DNA from: Bacteroidales bacterium
GTDB lineage: Bacteria > Bacteroidota > Bacteroidia > Bacteroidales > UBA932
DNA length: 55,498 nucleotides
Assembly (NCBI GenBank): GCA_017620335.1
Contig: JAFZQO010000043.1
Location: forward strand, 77,653 to 133,150
Direction of reading: 5' to 3'
Shown here: positions 15,799 through 25,001 of the stretch, piece by piece
Layout of the letters: each line of letters opens with the position of its first letter
How positions within the stretch are numbered: position 1 is the first letter of the stretch
Translations under genes and position numbers: made by a program
Notes under the pieces: generated by a model
Told to the model about the DNA's origin: nothing
Database searches by the model: none
What the model saw: the letters and a program-made list of their open reading frames with translations, nothing else

Positions 15799-16347
15799 AT
15801 GAAGAAGATATTGATGCTTTTGGCGGCGTTTGCCGTGGCGGGGACGCTCACATGTCCCGGTGCCGATGGGGATTACAAGGTGACGGGCAAGGATGCGCCG
15901 GAAGACGGCGAGGCCGTCCCCGAGCTCGTCGGACAGAAGTTCCTGGACCTCGAAATGGCCGATACCCAAGGCGAGTCCCACAAGCTCAGCGAGTACGTGG
16001 GGCAGGGCAAGTGGGTGCTGGTCGATTTCTGGGCGTCGTGGTGCGGCCCCTGCAGGGCGGAGATGCCCAACGTCGTGGCCGCATACAAGAAGTACCGCGA
16101 CAAGGGCTTTGAGATCGTGGGCCTGTCCTTCGACCGCGAGAAGGAGTCTTGGGTGAGGGCAATCAGGGAATGGGACATGCCCTGGATCCATCTTTCGGAC
16201 CTGAAGTACTGGCAGTCGGTCGCGGTCGGCCTTTATTCCGTCACGGGCATTCCCGACAATCTCCTGATCGATCCGGAGGGCACCATTGTCGCCCGCGGTC
16301 TCAGGGGCAGGGCACTGGAGGCCGCGCTCGCCGAGATTTTTAAGTAG
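15799..16347 (+). CDS. TlpA-like periplasmic thiol:disulfide oxidoreductase
   Basis: The 182-residue product has a signal peptide (residues 1-18), so it is periplasmic or membrane-tethered. The thioredoxin fold carries 'FWASWCGPCRAEMP' with the redox pair C82/C85 and the cis-proline strand 'TGIPDNLLID'. The N-terminal 'GQKFLDLEMADTQG' is the usual AhpC/TlpA-type opening. Such proteins reduce disulfides in exported proteins or serve cytochrome c maturation. It appears to be a single-gene unit with its own promoter. Confidence 0.92.
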   Translation: MKKILMLLAAFAVAGTLTCPGADGDYKVTGKDAPEDGEAVPELVGQKFLDLEMADTQGESHKLSEYVGQGKWVLVDFWASWCGPCRAEMPNVVAAYKKYRDKGFEIVGLSFDREKESWVRAIREWDMPWIHLSDLKYWQSVAVGLYSVTGIPDNLLIDPEGTIVARGLRGRALEAALAEIFK

Positions 16348-16350
16348 TTT

Positions 16351-16381
16351 TTTGCGGAGTTGCGGAGAATGGTTATATTTG
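16351..16381 (+). promoter_or_regulatory. Promoter of the AbrB-family gene
   Basis: TTTG (16351-16354), a 19-nt spacer and TATATTTG (16374-16381) form a consensus promoter. The -7 element overlaps the left arm of the inverted repeat 16376-16410. Confidence 0.8.
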
Positions 16382-16410
16382 TGGGAAATTTCTAACTTTT
16401 CCCACAAATA
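16376..16410. promoter_or_regulatory. 13-bp perfect inverted repeat, candidate operator
   Basis: TATTTGTGGGAAA (16376-16388) and TTTCCCACAAATA (16398-16410) are exact reverse complements with 9 nt between. The repeat runs from inside the -7 element to the A of the ATG start codon. Binding there would block both transcription and, as RNA structure, translation. Autoregulation by the AbrB-type product is inferred. Confidence 0.7.
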
Positions 16411-16619
16411 TGCATGAGAAAGACGGTAAATACATCTTCGGAGTCGTGAAGGTAGGGGACAAGGGACAGATCGTGATCCCCAAGGATGCCCGCAAGCTTT
16501 ACGATGTCAAACCCGGCGACGCCCTCATTGTGCTGGGTGACCAGCGGGGCATGGCTCTCCTCAAGACGGATATCTTCCAGTCGGTTATCGACCAGGCGAT
16601 GGAGGGCCTTCCCAGATGA
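16410..16619 (+). CDS. AbrB/SpoVT-type DNA-binding regulator
   Basis: The 69-residue product carries one swapped-hairpin AbrB-like domain: 'GVVKVGDKGQIVIPKDARKLYDVKPGDALIVL' region, residues about 11-42, with the signature 'GQIVIPKDAR'. Such dimers bind short AT-rich inverted repeats. Its start codon is part of a 13-bp inverted repeat, and its last 4 bp overlap the next gene (ATGA), so it is translationally coupled to the acyltransferase. The partner suggests it regulates its own two-gene operon. It could also be a MazE-like antitoxin, but no toxin gene is adjacent. Confidence 0.85.
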   Translation: MHEKDGKYIFGVVKVGDKGQIVIPKDARKLYDVKPGDALIVLGDQRGMALLKTDIFQSVIDQAMEGLPR

Positions 16620-17740
16620 GAAAGCATTGGATCGACAACCTGCGCTGGGTGACCGTGCTCCTGGTGCTGTTCTATCACGTAATCTATTTCTACAACAACA
16701 AGGGAGTATTCGGCGGGATCGGCGGATTCGGCGAATGGCCGGACTGCAAGCAGTACCAGGATGTGGTGATGTATATCCTGTACCCCTGGTTCATGCCCAT
16801 GCTCTTTCTCCTGGCCGGCATCAGTGCGCGCTATGCTTTGCAGAAGTATTCCGGAAAGGAATGGTTCAAGGCCCGTACGCGCAAGCTGCTGGTTCCTGCG
16901 ACGATCGGCCTGTTCGTCTTCCACTGGATGGTGGGTTACTTTAACACCGCCGTGGCTGCCAGTGCGGGGGAATTTGACGGTTTGCCTGGTGTCGCCAAAT
17001 ATGTCTTGTGGGCAATCAGCGGCATCGGCCCCCTGTGGTTCATCCAGGACCTGTGGCTGTTTTCGCTGCTTCTCCTGCTCATCCGCAAACTGGATGCAAA
17101 GGACCGCTTCCACGCCTGGTGCGGGAAGGTCTTCGGAGGCAAGGCGGGTATCGTATGGACCATCCTGCTGGGCATCTTGTTCTGGCTTGGCGAGCAGTTC
17201 CTTATCCGCAATCCCAGGCCGGATAGTGCGGATGGGCTTTACAATCTCTACAAGCCGCTGTTCTACTTCATTCCTTTCCTGATGGGGTACTTCATCTTCG
17301 CTCACGATGAAGTGCATGAGACGCTTGGGAAGAATTGGATTGCGCTGCTGGCCTGCGCCGTCGTGGCGGGCGGCGTGCTTGTCGTCACGACCTTCGGCCA
17401 GGACAACACCTCGCCGCAATACCTCGGTTCGCCCCTGAACTGCCTCTACGGCTGGCTGGCCTGTCTGGCGATGATGGCGTGGTTCAAGGCTCGTTTCGAC
17501 CGCACGGGAGCCTTCGCGGGCTATATGGGCCGCTCGAGCTTCGGCCTTTACATCGTCCACTACCTCGTGGTCGCGAGCCTCGGATACATGATGAAGATGT
17601 ATACCCAGCTGCCTCCCGTGGCCATGTATATCATCCTCTTCGTGGCGGTGTTCACGCTTTCACCCCTGCTTTACGAGTTGCTTTGCAGGATACCGTTTGT
17701 CCGTTGGGCCGTGCTGGGAGAGAAAAAGGCCAGGAAGTAG
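16616..17740 (+). CDS. Acyltransferase 3 family membrane protein
   Basis: The 374-residue integral membrane protein has about ten hydrophobic helices. The opening 'RKHWIDNLRWVTVLLVLFYH' holds the conserved R-x-x-H pattern of acyltransferase 3/OpgC-type proteins. 'PWFMPMLFLLAGISARYAL' and 'RKLLVPATIGLFV' are also typical. Members transfer acyl groups (often acetyl or succinyl) to exported glycans or lipids at the inner membrane. The acceptor cannot be predicted. Coupling to a small AbrB-type regulator by a 4-bp overlap is unusual for the family. Confidence 0.85.
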   Translation: MRKHWIDNLRWVTVLLVLFYHVIYFYNNKGVFGGIGGFGEWPDCKQYQDVVMYILYPWFMPMLFLLAGISARYALQKYSGKEWFKARTRKLLVPATIGLFVFHWMVGYFNTAVAASAGEFDGLPGVAKYVLWAISGIGPLWFIQDLWLFSLLLLLIRKLDAKDRFHAWCGKVFGGKAGIVWTILLGILFWLGEQFLIRNPRPDSADGLYNLYKPLFYFIPFLMGYFIFAHDEVHETLGKNWIALLACAVVAGGVLVVTTFGQDNTSPQYLGSPLNCLYGWLACLAMMAWFKARFDRTGAFAGYMGRSSFGLYIVHYLVVASLGYMMKMYTQLPPVAMYIILFVAVFTLSPLLYELLCRIPFVRWAVLGEKKARK

Positions 17741-17758
17741 CTTTTTTTAGGCTTTGAG

Positions 17759-17789
17759 TTTGCAAAGTCCCGAAAACTCCTTATATTTG
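17759..17789 (+). promoter_or_regulatory. Promoter of tRNA-Pro
   Basis: TTTG (17759-17762), a 19-nt spacer and TATATTTG (17782-17789). The mature tRNA starts 35 nt downstream. Confidence 0.75.
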
Positions 17790-17824
17790 CAGTCCCGAAA
17801 AGGCCGGAAGGCTTTTGACGACCT

Positions 17825-17897
17825 CTGGATGTGGCGCAGTTGGTAGCGCACCTGGTTAGGGACCAGGAGGTCGCTGGTTCAAGTCCAGTCATCCAGA
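17825..17897 (+). tRNA. tRNA-Pro(AGG)
   Basis: The acceptor arms are CTGGATG (17825-17831) and CATCCAG (17890-17896) with discriminator A17897. C1-G72 and A73 are proline identity features. The anticodon stem CCTGG/CCAGG encloses loop TTAGGGA with anticodon AGG at 17858-17860 and G37. The T-loop is GGTTCAAGT. CCA is not encoded. A34 is uncommon in bacterial tRNAs. Confidence 0.9.
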
Positions 17898-17906
17898 CAT
17901 GTTAAT

Positions 17907-17945
17907 AATCAGGCACTTGCATTTCACGCAGGTGCCTGATTCCTT
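17907..17945 (+). terminator. Terminator between tRNA-Pro and the convergent hybrid regulator gene
   Basis: The arms AATCAGGCACTTGC (17907-17920) and GCAGGTGCCTGATT (17928-17941) form a 14-bp stem with one G-T pair. T-rich sequence follows on the + strand. It may serve both directions. Confidence 0.75.
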
Positions 17946-20900
17946 TATTCTTTCAAATGCCTGAGATATTCCGATGGCAGGCAGCCGTATTCTGCCTTGA
18001 AATTGCGTGAGAACTGCTTGGGAGTGTATCCCACGCTCCAGGCGATCTGGGAGACGGAAGTCTCGCCGTTCTCGATCATTTCCTTGCCTTTGCCGAGCCT
18101 TATCGACCGTATGAACTCTATGGGGGACTCTCCCGTGAGAGTAATGAGCCTCTTGTACAGCACGCTGCGTGAGATATTAAGGGTGGAGCTCAACTCCTCG
18201 ACGTTGTAGTCGTTCTCCTGCATGTGCTCCTCAACCTCCTTCCTGATACGTTCGAGCAGTTCGCGGTCTTCTTTGCTGCCCCTCCATGCGGTTCCGTGCC
18301 GGTCAGCGGCCTTGGAACCGTTGCGCTTGAGGATGTTGCCTATCCTCAGCCGCAGCGTCTCGATGTCGAAAGGCTTCTCCAGGGTGTCGTCCGCGCCGGC
18401 CTTGAGGTTCTCCAGTTCGGCTTCCTTGCCATGGACGGCTGTCATAAGGATGACGGGCGTACCGGCGATACGTATGTCGGCGCGGATGGAGCGGCACAGC
18501 TCGCGTCCGTCCATCTCCGGCATGACAACATCGCTGAGTATAAGGTTGAAGTCCCCGTTCCGGACCAGTTCAAGCGCCTCCTGCCCGTTTGTCGCTTCCG
18601 TGATGTCGTACGATGAGGAAAGGCTGTCGGTGACGAAGGCCCTGAAGTCCGGGTTGTCTTCGACGACGAGGATATGTTCCCTGCCGCTTGAAGGTATTCC
18701 CGCAAATGCCTGGACCTCAGCCGTCTGTTCCAATCCTTCGTTCCGTATGGGGAGACTGACGGTGAAGATGCAGCCGCTCGGCCGGTTGTCGGAGATGGAT
18801 ACGGTGCCGCCATGGAGGCGGACGTATTCCTGGACGATGTTCAATCCGATGCCGCTTCCGGGGACGTCCTTCCCGCCCTCCCGGTAGAAGCGTTCGAAGA
18901 TGCGGGACTTGCTTTTCTCGCTGATCCCGGGGCCGTTGTCGGCTACACGGATGACGGCCTGCCCGTCCTCCTCGCGGACAGTGACCGATACGACGGTCTT
19001 GCTGCCGTCCTTCCGTCCGTACTTGAAGGCATTGCTGAGCAGATTGTGCAGGATACGGCGATATTTGTCGCGGTCGAAACAGGTCATTACGGGCGCGGTG
19101 CCGGTGTCAGTCTTCAGCTCAGCATCATCCATCCGTACTATCCCGGGATAGGTCCTGCAAGTCTCTTCGGTGAATCTGGCGATGTCTCCGAATGCAGGCT
19201 TGAAGGATGGAGTGCCGCCGCTGACCTGTTTGAAGTCGAGGATCAGGTCTATCTCGTCCAGCAGGGCTTTGGCATTGCGGTCTATCTGCTCCATCTCTTT
19301 CTCGAAGGCTTGTCCGTCACCGCTGTGCATCATATGCTCGAGCGGCGTAATGATCATGGACAGCGGAGTGCGGAGGTCGTGGCTGATGTTGGTGAAGAAC
19401 TGCATCTTGGCTTCTTCCATGTGGCGCTGCTCCTTCTCGGTGCGCCGGAGTTTCCTTTCACGCAGTTTCTTGACGAGAAGCAGTATGGCGGCGGCGAGCA
19501 GGAGAGAGTAAAAGCAGTATGCGGGTAAAGACCTGTAGAAAGGCGGGCTGACGTGTATGCGGATCCGGGCGGCCGATCCGTTATTTCCGGCATTGACCGG
19601 CCGGATCTCGATCACATGCTGTCCGGGGTTTATCGATCTCAAGAATAATACGTTGGAAGCCAAGGTGTTCCACTCCTCCTCCCCTTCAAACCTATACTCG
19701 AACACAGCCCTTCTGTTATGGAAATCCAGCGTGGAAACCTCGATGGACAGATTGTCGTGATGCTTCATCCGGATGATTTCGGCGTCTCTGTATCCTGAAG
19801 GGAGAAGGGGCTCCGACGAGATGCTGACGCCGGTGACGGTGATGCCCGCATCATAGTGTTTGGGGGCATACGGTTTCGGCCTTGCGACGACGATGTCGCC
19901 GTCGTTGCCCATCAGGATATCTCCCGAAGAGGAGCAGAAAATGGCGTTCCTGGAGAAGTGCCCCTTGCCCGTACCGTCCTCCTCGAAATAGGGGTAGCAG
20001 TGTACCAATATGCTTCCCGAAGAGGGGTCTTCCGTGATGAATACGCAGGAAAAGCCCTCGTCGGCGGTAACCCAGAGATTGCCGTAATGGTCTTCGCAGA
20101 TGCCTTGTATGTGGTTGTCGGTCAGTCCGTCTTCGATGGAAATGAGGACCGGCGTCCCTTGCCTGTCCAGATAATACAAGCCATCCGTAGTCCCTACCCA
20201 CAGGATATCGCGGCCGTCGATGAAAAGGTGCGTGATCTGACGTAGTCCGGACTCGATGGCAGTCAGTTCCAGCGTGGCGGGGGAGATGGAATACAGCCTG
20301 TGCCTGTTGCTGATATATATGGTGCCGTCACCGGCCGGACCGGCCATGGAAGAGATGCTCGACGACTCCAGTTCGGAATTGTCCGTCGTATAATTCCTCA
20401 TGCTTCCGTCCCTGTCCAGGCGGACGAGGCCCCGGTTGTATGTGGCGATCCAGAGTCGTCCCGCAGCGTCCTTGGTGAAGTAACGGCTGTATTGCGTCGC
20501 CCTTCTGATCTCAGGAGTGGAGCCGACAGGCTCTGCTTTCCTGCCGTCCCAGATGAACGCGCCGTCACCGAATGTTCCGAAGTACAGGGTCCCGTTGTCG
20601 TCGAGATAGGAGCTCATGACGCTTCCGTAACCTTCGAGAGGTACGGGCCTGAACCCTCCTTCGTCAAGGTACATCAACCCTTTTCCGTCATAACCTATGT
20701 AGAGCTTGCCGGAGGCATCCTCGGCGATTGTACCTATGTCTTCCGAGACTGTAGACCGGATGCGCCTTATATCCAGGTCGTTGACTATAGTGTAGGCTGC
20801 TCCTTTCTGTCCTGTGCCGATCCAGATTATCCCGTTTTTCTGGTAGATGCAGTTGATATGGTTGCTGGGCAGGGTGAACTCCTTAGTCTTGTCCGATTCA

Positions 20901-21733
20901 ATCGTCCGGACCCTTTCCATCCGGTCGTTCAAGACGACTATACCGTTCCTGTCCGTCCCTATCCAGATACCGTTGTCGCTCTCCGTCATGCATTTGACGA
21001 TGTCTCCGTCCGGGATGGTCCCGGGTTTCAGGAATGTCCAGGTATTTGTTCCGGTGTCAAGAAAACCGGCGGACTCTCCGAAGATCCACAGCCGGCCGCT
21101 CATGTCTCCCCGGATCCTGAAATGTCCGCCTTCAATATCGGGCTCTACGCGCCCGTATTCGGGAAACAGCGACCAGATCTCTCCATCGTCCAGGGTGGCG
21201 AAGGAAGTTCCGCAGGTTGTCGCAATGCTTTCAATCCGTCCGGGCAAATGGATGGCGGCCAGGACGTCCTTTGCGAAGTAACGTATGAAAAGGGTGTCGG
21301 GCGTCTCCACCCATAGATTGTCTTCTTCGTCGACTGAAATGGACAGGATCTCTCCAGTATGGATACCGGCATCCTCAAGGACGGGGAAGATGTCCTTTGA
21401 CAGACAGTCGGTGTCCGGGTCGTACAGGTAAGCATCTCCGCCCGATGCATTGGCCCAGATGTGGCCGCCTCCATCCACTGCGACGGAGATGAAGACGTCG
21501 GCGCTTTCTCCTAATCCGGAAAGGCTGTACCTCCTGAAATTGTACCCGTCGTACCGGTCCAGTCCGTTCTGGGTGGCGAACCACACATAGCCGTCCCTGT
21601 CGCATACTATGCCCCTCACGAATCCGTCGGAGATACCGTCCTGGACTCCTATGGGACAGAATCGTTGCGCACGGACGGGTGCGATCGAGCACAGAACGGC
21701 CAATAAGAGAAGCGTCAGTCTCTGTTTGTTCAT
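17945..21733 (-). CDS. Hybrid two-component system regulator (HTCS)
   Basis: The 1262-residue protein combines sensor and regulator in one chain. A signal peptide (1-22) leads into a periplasmic two-component-regulator propeller with many 'W.AT..GL.RYDG'-type blades (about 25-670). A Y_Y_Y-like domain and one membrane helix (about 748-770) follow. Next come a kinase with 'ISHDLRTPL' as His box, ATPase motifs 'DNGPGI' and 'GSGIGLNIV', a receiver with 'ILVVEDN' and 'LILSDVVMPEMDG', and an AraC-type helix-turn-helix ('VSQIAWSVGYTPKQFSRNFK'). Such proteins bind a periplasmic ligand and activate adjacent uptake genes. It is divergent from susC at 21942, its most likely target. Confidence 0.95.
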   Translation of the reverse strand: MNKQRLTLLLLAVLCSIAPVRAQRFCPIGVQDGISDGFVRGIVCDRDGYVWFATQNGLDRYDGYNFRRYSLSGLGESADVFISVAVDGGGHIWANASGGDAYLYDPDTDCLSKDIFPVLEDAGIHTGEILSISVDEEDNLWVETPDTLFIRYFAKDVLAAIHLPGRIESIATTCGTSFATLDDGEIWSLFPEYGRVEPDIEGGHFRIRGDMSGRLWIFGESAGFLDTGTNTWTFLKPGTIPDGDIVKCMTESDNGIWIGTDRNGIVVLNDRMERVRTIESDKTKEFTLPSNHINCIYQKNGIIWIGTGQKGAAYTIVNDLDIRRIRSTVSEDIGTIAEDASGKLYIGYDGKGLMYLDEGGFRPVPLEGYGSVMSSYLDDNGTLYFGTFGDGAFIWDGRKAEPVGSTPEIRRATQYSRYFTKDAAGRLWIATYNRGLVRLDRDGSMRNYTTDNSELESSSISSMAGPAGDGTIYISNRHRLYSISPATLELTAIESGLRQITHLFIDGRDILWVGTTDGLYYLDRQGTPVLISIEDGLTDNHIQGICEDHYGNLWVTADEGFSCVFITEDPSSGSILVHCYPYFEEDGTGKGHFSRNAIFCSSSGDILMGNDGDIVVARPKPYAPKHYDAGITVTGVSISSEPLLPSGYRDAEIIRMKHHDNLSIEVSTLDFHNRRAVFEYRFEGEEEWNTLASNVLFLRSINPGQHVIEIRPVNAGNNGSAARIRIHVSPPFYRSLPAYCFYSLLLAAAILLLVKKLRERKLRRTEKEQRHMEEAKMQFFTNISHDLRTPLSMIITPLEHMMHSGDGQAFEKEMEQIDRNAKALLDEIDLILDFKQVSGGTPSFKPAFGDIARFTEETCRTYPGIVRMDDAELKTDTGTAPVMTCFDRDKYRRILHNLLSNAFKYGRKDGSKTVVSVTVREEDGQAVIRVADNGPGISEKSKSRIFERFYREGGKDVPGSGIGLNIVQEYVRLHGGTVSISDNRPSGCIFTVSLPIRNEGLEQTAEVQAFAGIPSSGREHILVVEDNPDFRAFVTDSLSSSYDITEATNGQEALELVRNGDFNLILSDVVMPEMDGRELCRSIRADIRIAGTPVILMTAVHGKEAELENLKAGADDTLEKPFDIETLRLRIGNILKRNGSKAADRHGTAWRGSKEDRELLERIRKEVEEHMQENDYNVEELSSTLNISRSVLYKRLITLTGESPIEFIRSIRLGKGKEMIENGETSVSQIAWSVGYTPKQFSRNFKAEYGCLPSEYLRHLKE

Positions 21734-21755
21734 GTTAAATAGTTTTATATGGTTG

Positions 21756-21763
21756 CAAAGATA
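21756..21763 (-). promoter_or_regulatory. -7 element of the HTCS gene
   Basis: On the minus strand this reads TATCTTTG, 22 nt before the start codon. No clear -33 TTTG is visible. Confidence 0.6.
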
Positions 21764-21867
21764 CCTTTTTTATTCGATTATATCCTAATTTGTGCTAATG
21801 ATTACAAAAGTGGAATATACACATCGATAAGGTTCGGTGGTTCTCTGGAAAGATGACTATTTTTATG

Positions 21868-21882
21868 CAGTATTTAATACTG
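21868..21882. promoter_or_regulatory. 15-bp perfect palindrome upstream of susC
   Basis: CAGTATT-T-AATACTG lies just after a TATTTTTA -7-like element (21858-21865) and 60 nt before the susC ATG. It may be an operator or an early RNA hairpin. The second susC lacks it. Confidence 0.5.
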
Positions 21883-21941
21883 ACGACCACGAATAACTGT
21901 TCAACCTTTCTAATTACTAACCATAATTAATCCTTTTTTGT

Positions 21942-24900
21942 ATGAATAGTAAACTCTTATCTTTGATTTTACTCCTGTCCGTGAGCTTTCCGCTCATGGC
22001 TCAGGTGAGGATCAGCGGTACCGTGAGTGACAACGTCGGCCCCATGATCGGAGCCAGTGTCATCGAGAAGGGCGTCGCCTCCAACGGTACCGTCACCGGT
22101 ACCGACGGCTCTTTCTCGCTGACCGTCAAGCCCGGTGCCACAATCATCGTTTCTTCCATCGGCTACAAGGAACAGGAGATTGCCATCGGCAACCAGACCA
22201 GGTTCAACATCCTCATGGAAGAGGACACGGAGATGATTGAGGAAACCGTCGTCATCGGTTACGGCGTCCAGCGCAAGAGCGACGTCACCGGCGCCATCGC
22301 CTCGGTGAGCAGCGACGTCCTCCAGAACCGTTCCGTCGACAACGTCGCCGCGGCCTTCGCCGGCAAGACTTCCGGCGTGCAGGTCATCTCCTCGTCCGGC
22401 GACCCGAGTTCCATCGGTACGATCCGTATCCGCGGTATCTCATCCAACAACAGCGGCGCGAGCAACCCTCTGTACATCGTGGACGGACTTCAAGTGTCCA
22501 GCCTGAGTTCGGTCGACCCGCAGAATGTCAAGAGCATAGAGATTCTCAAGGATGCCGCTTCGGCCGCCATCTACGGCGCCCAGGCCGGTAACGGCGTGGT
22601 CGTGATCACGACCAAGACCGGCGAGAAGGGCAACGGAAAGGTCTTCTATAACGGCAGTTACACCATCGAGAAGCTCGGCTATCATCCCACCACGATGAAC
22701 GCCGCGCAGTACATCGACTTCATGAAGACGGCCGGCGCCCTCTCCCAGGGTACCCTCGACGATTACTGGGACGGCAAGACCGACACCGACTGGTTCAAGT
22801 TCATGTTCCCGGGCGGCGTGGCCCAGCGCCACACCCTCGGCGTCCAGGGCGCCAACGACAAGGGAAGTTACTATACGTCCATCTCCTATCTTACCAACAA
22901 TGGTATGGTATATGGCGACCGCGACGTGTTCAACCGCCTGAACTTCCAGCTCAATGCCGACTACAATGTCAAGAAGTGGCTCAAGATAGGTACCACCAAT
23001 ACCTTCCAGATCCGCAAGACCCCCAGGGGTTCCGGCCGCATGAGCGGAGCGATGACCGGCGTCTTCACCCTCGATCCTCTCACCCCTCCTCTCGCATATC
23101 CCGGCAATATGCCCAAGTATATGCAGGACATGCTCGACAACGGCTATGACATATTGACCGTCCCCACCGGAGAGTACATCACCACTTCGATGTTCAACGA
23201 GCGTACTTCGAACCCTCTGGCGAACATCTATACCTCTACCGACGGCGCTTCCGAGAACTACAACTTCAACGGTACGCTGTACGCCAACTTCACGCCATTC
23301 AAGGGCTTCACTTATACTTCCCGTCTGGGTTACGCCTTCTCCGTCGGTGAGAGCTGGAGTTACAACGAGCCTTATTACATCAACGGCGTGAACCAGCGTA
23401 CGACATACGGATTGTCGGACAGCATCGACTACACCCTGCGCTACCAGTGGGAGAACTTCATCAACTATACCTACACTTTCGCGAGGAAGCACAAGATCGA
23501 CGCGATGGCCGGTATGTCATACATCGAGAGCAACGGCAAGAGCATCAGCGCAGGTACTGACAAGCTCACCGAATATGCCCCGAACTTCAGGTACCTGGCC
23601 TATTCCCATTCCGATGCCGTGAAGGACATCGGCGGCACCCATTCCAAGTCCGCCTCCCTGTCCTACTTCGGCCGTCTCGGTTACAGCTACGACAACCGCT
23701 ACTTCATCCAGGCTTCCTTCCGTGCCGATGCCTTCGACACCTCGAAGCTCTCTTCCTCGAACCGCTGGGGCTATTTCCCGTCGGTCTCCGTCGGCTGGAC
23801 GGTAACCAACGAGCCCTGGATGAAGGGCGTGAGCAAGGAAGCCCTGTCCTTCCTGAAGTTCCGCGCCAGCTGGGGTATCAACGGCAACATCAACGCCCTG
23901 TCGGACTACCAGTGGGCCACCACGGTCAAGGTCGGTGCCAGCAACTATCAGCTCTGGGACAATCCCGAGATCATCAACGCGTCCTACCCGACCAAACTTG
24001 CCAACGCCGAGCTGAAGTGGGAGACCTCGAGGCAGTATGACGCAGGTATCGACGCCCGTTTCCTCAGGGACCGCCTTACCATGACCCTCGACGCCTACCT
24101 GAAGGACACTGACGACCTCATCGTCGCGGTCACCCCTTCTTTCATAACAGGTTACAACAGTACTTACGTAAATGCCGGTTCCGTTCGGAACAAGGGTATA
24201 GAGATCGAGCTCGGCTGGAAGGACCAGATCGGCGACTTCGGCTACAGCATCAGCGGCAACATTTCCAGGAACGTCAACAAGGTGACCTTCCTCGATCCCA
24301 CCCTCACCCACATCAACGGCGTGGAGATCGGCAACACCCATTACGCCACCCGTTTCCAGAAGGACTATCCCGTCTGGGCGTTCTTCGGAGTGGAGTACGA
24401 GGGTGTGAACCCGGAGAACGGCGATCCCATCTACAAGGACCAGAATGACGATGGAAAGATGAACGAGGACGACAACGTCTTCGTCGGATCCGCCCAGCCC
24501 GACTTCACTTACGGCATCACCCTGAGCGCCGACTGGAAGGGCTTCGACCTGACCGTATTCGGCAGCGGCTCGCAGGGCAACAAGATCTGGTTCGCCGGCA
24601 TCCGTCCCGACTACGTCGGCCGTAACTTCCCCGTCCAGTTCTATACCGACAGCTGGAAGCAGCCAGGCGACAACAGCCTGTTCCCGGCGCCCAAGCACAT
24701 CAACACCGCCTCTTTCCTGAAGTCCACCGCCACGATCTTCGACGGTTCGTACTTCCGCATCAACCAGATCCAGTTCGGATACACCATCCCCGGGAGGGTG
24801 CTCAGCAAGGTGGGTCTCAGCTCCTTACGCCTCTACACTTCGCTGGATGACTATTTCACCTTCAGCAAGTATCTCGGATTCGATCCTTCCGTCGCGGGCA

Positions 24901-24986
24901 GCGACGCCGGTTCCGGCCGCGGTCTGGACAGCGGTACCTATCCGACTGCCAAGAGGGTTATGTTCGGTATCAATGTTTCATTCTAA
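21942..24986 (+). CDS. SusC/RagA-family TonB-dependent transporter (copy 1)
   Basis: The 1014-residue outer-membrane protein has a signal peptide (1-20, ending 'PLMAQ') and a carboxypeptidase-like domain (about 22-100, 'RISGTVSDNVGPMIGASV'). The TonB-linked segment 'EETVVIGYGVQRKSDVTGAI' is the classic SusC signature. A plug with 'VIVDGL'-type 'LYIVDGLQVSSLSSVDPQNV' follows, then a long barrel ending 'MFGINVSF'. It forms a lidded transport complex with the SusD encoded 15 nt downstream. The upstream HTCS probably controls it. It is closely similar to the susC at 35933-38992. The phosphatase two genes on hints at a phosphorylated substrate. Confidence 0.95.
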   Translation: MNSKLLSLILLLSVSFPLMAQVRISGTVSDNVGPMIGASVIEKGVASNGTVTGTDGSFSLTVKPGATIIVSSIGYKEQEIAIGNQTRFNILMEEDTEMIEETVVIGYGVQRKSDVTGAIASVSSDVLQNRSVDNVAAAFAGKTSGVQVISSSGDPSSIGTIRIRGISSNNSGASNPLYIVDGLQVSSLSSVDPQNVKSIEILKDAASAAIYGAQAGNGVVVITTKTGEKGNGKVFYNGSYTIEKLGYHPTTMNAAQYIDFMKTAGALSQGTLDDYWDGKTDTDWFKFMFPGGVAQRHTLGVQGANDKGSYYTSISYLTNNGMVYGDRDVFNRLNFQLNADYNVKKWLKIGTTNTFQIRKTPRGSGRMSGAMTGVFTLDPLTPPLAYPGNMPKYMQDMLDNGYDILTVPTGEYITTSMFNERTSNPLANIYTSTDGASENYNFNGTLYANFTPFKGFTYTSRLGYAFSVGESWSYNEPYYINGVNQRTTYGLSDSIDYTLRYQWENFINYTYTFARKHKIDAMAGMSYIESNGKSISAGTDKLTEYAPNFRYLAYSHSDAVKDIGGTHSKSASLSYFGRLGYSYDNRYFIQASFRADAFDTSKLSSSNRWGYFPSVSVGWTVTNEPWMKGVSKEALSFLKFRASWGINGNINALSDYQWATTVKVGASNYQLWDNPEIINASYPTKLANAELKWETSRQYDAGIDARFLRDRLTMTLDAYLKDTDDLIVAVTPSFITGYNSTYVNAGSVRNKGIEIELGWKDQIGDFGYSISGNISRNVNKVTFLDPTLTHINGVEIGNTHYATRFQKDYPVWAFFGVEYEGVNPENGDPIYKDQNDDGKMNEDDNVFVGSAQPDFTYGITLSADWKGFDLTVFGSGSQGNKIWFAGIRPDYVGRNFPVQFYTDSWKQPGDNSLFPAPKHINTASFLKSTATIFDGSYFRINQIQFGYTIPGRVLSKVGLSSLRLYTSLDDYFTFSKYLGFDPSVAGSDAGSGRGLDSGTYPTAKRVMFGINVSF

Positions 24987-25001
24987 ATCGACTGGAGAGT
25001 T

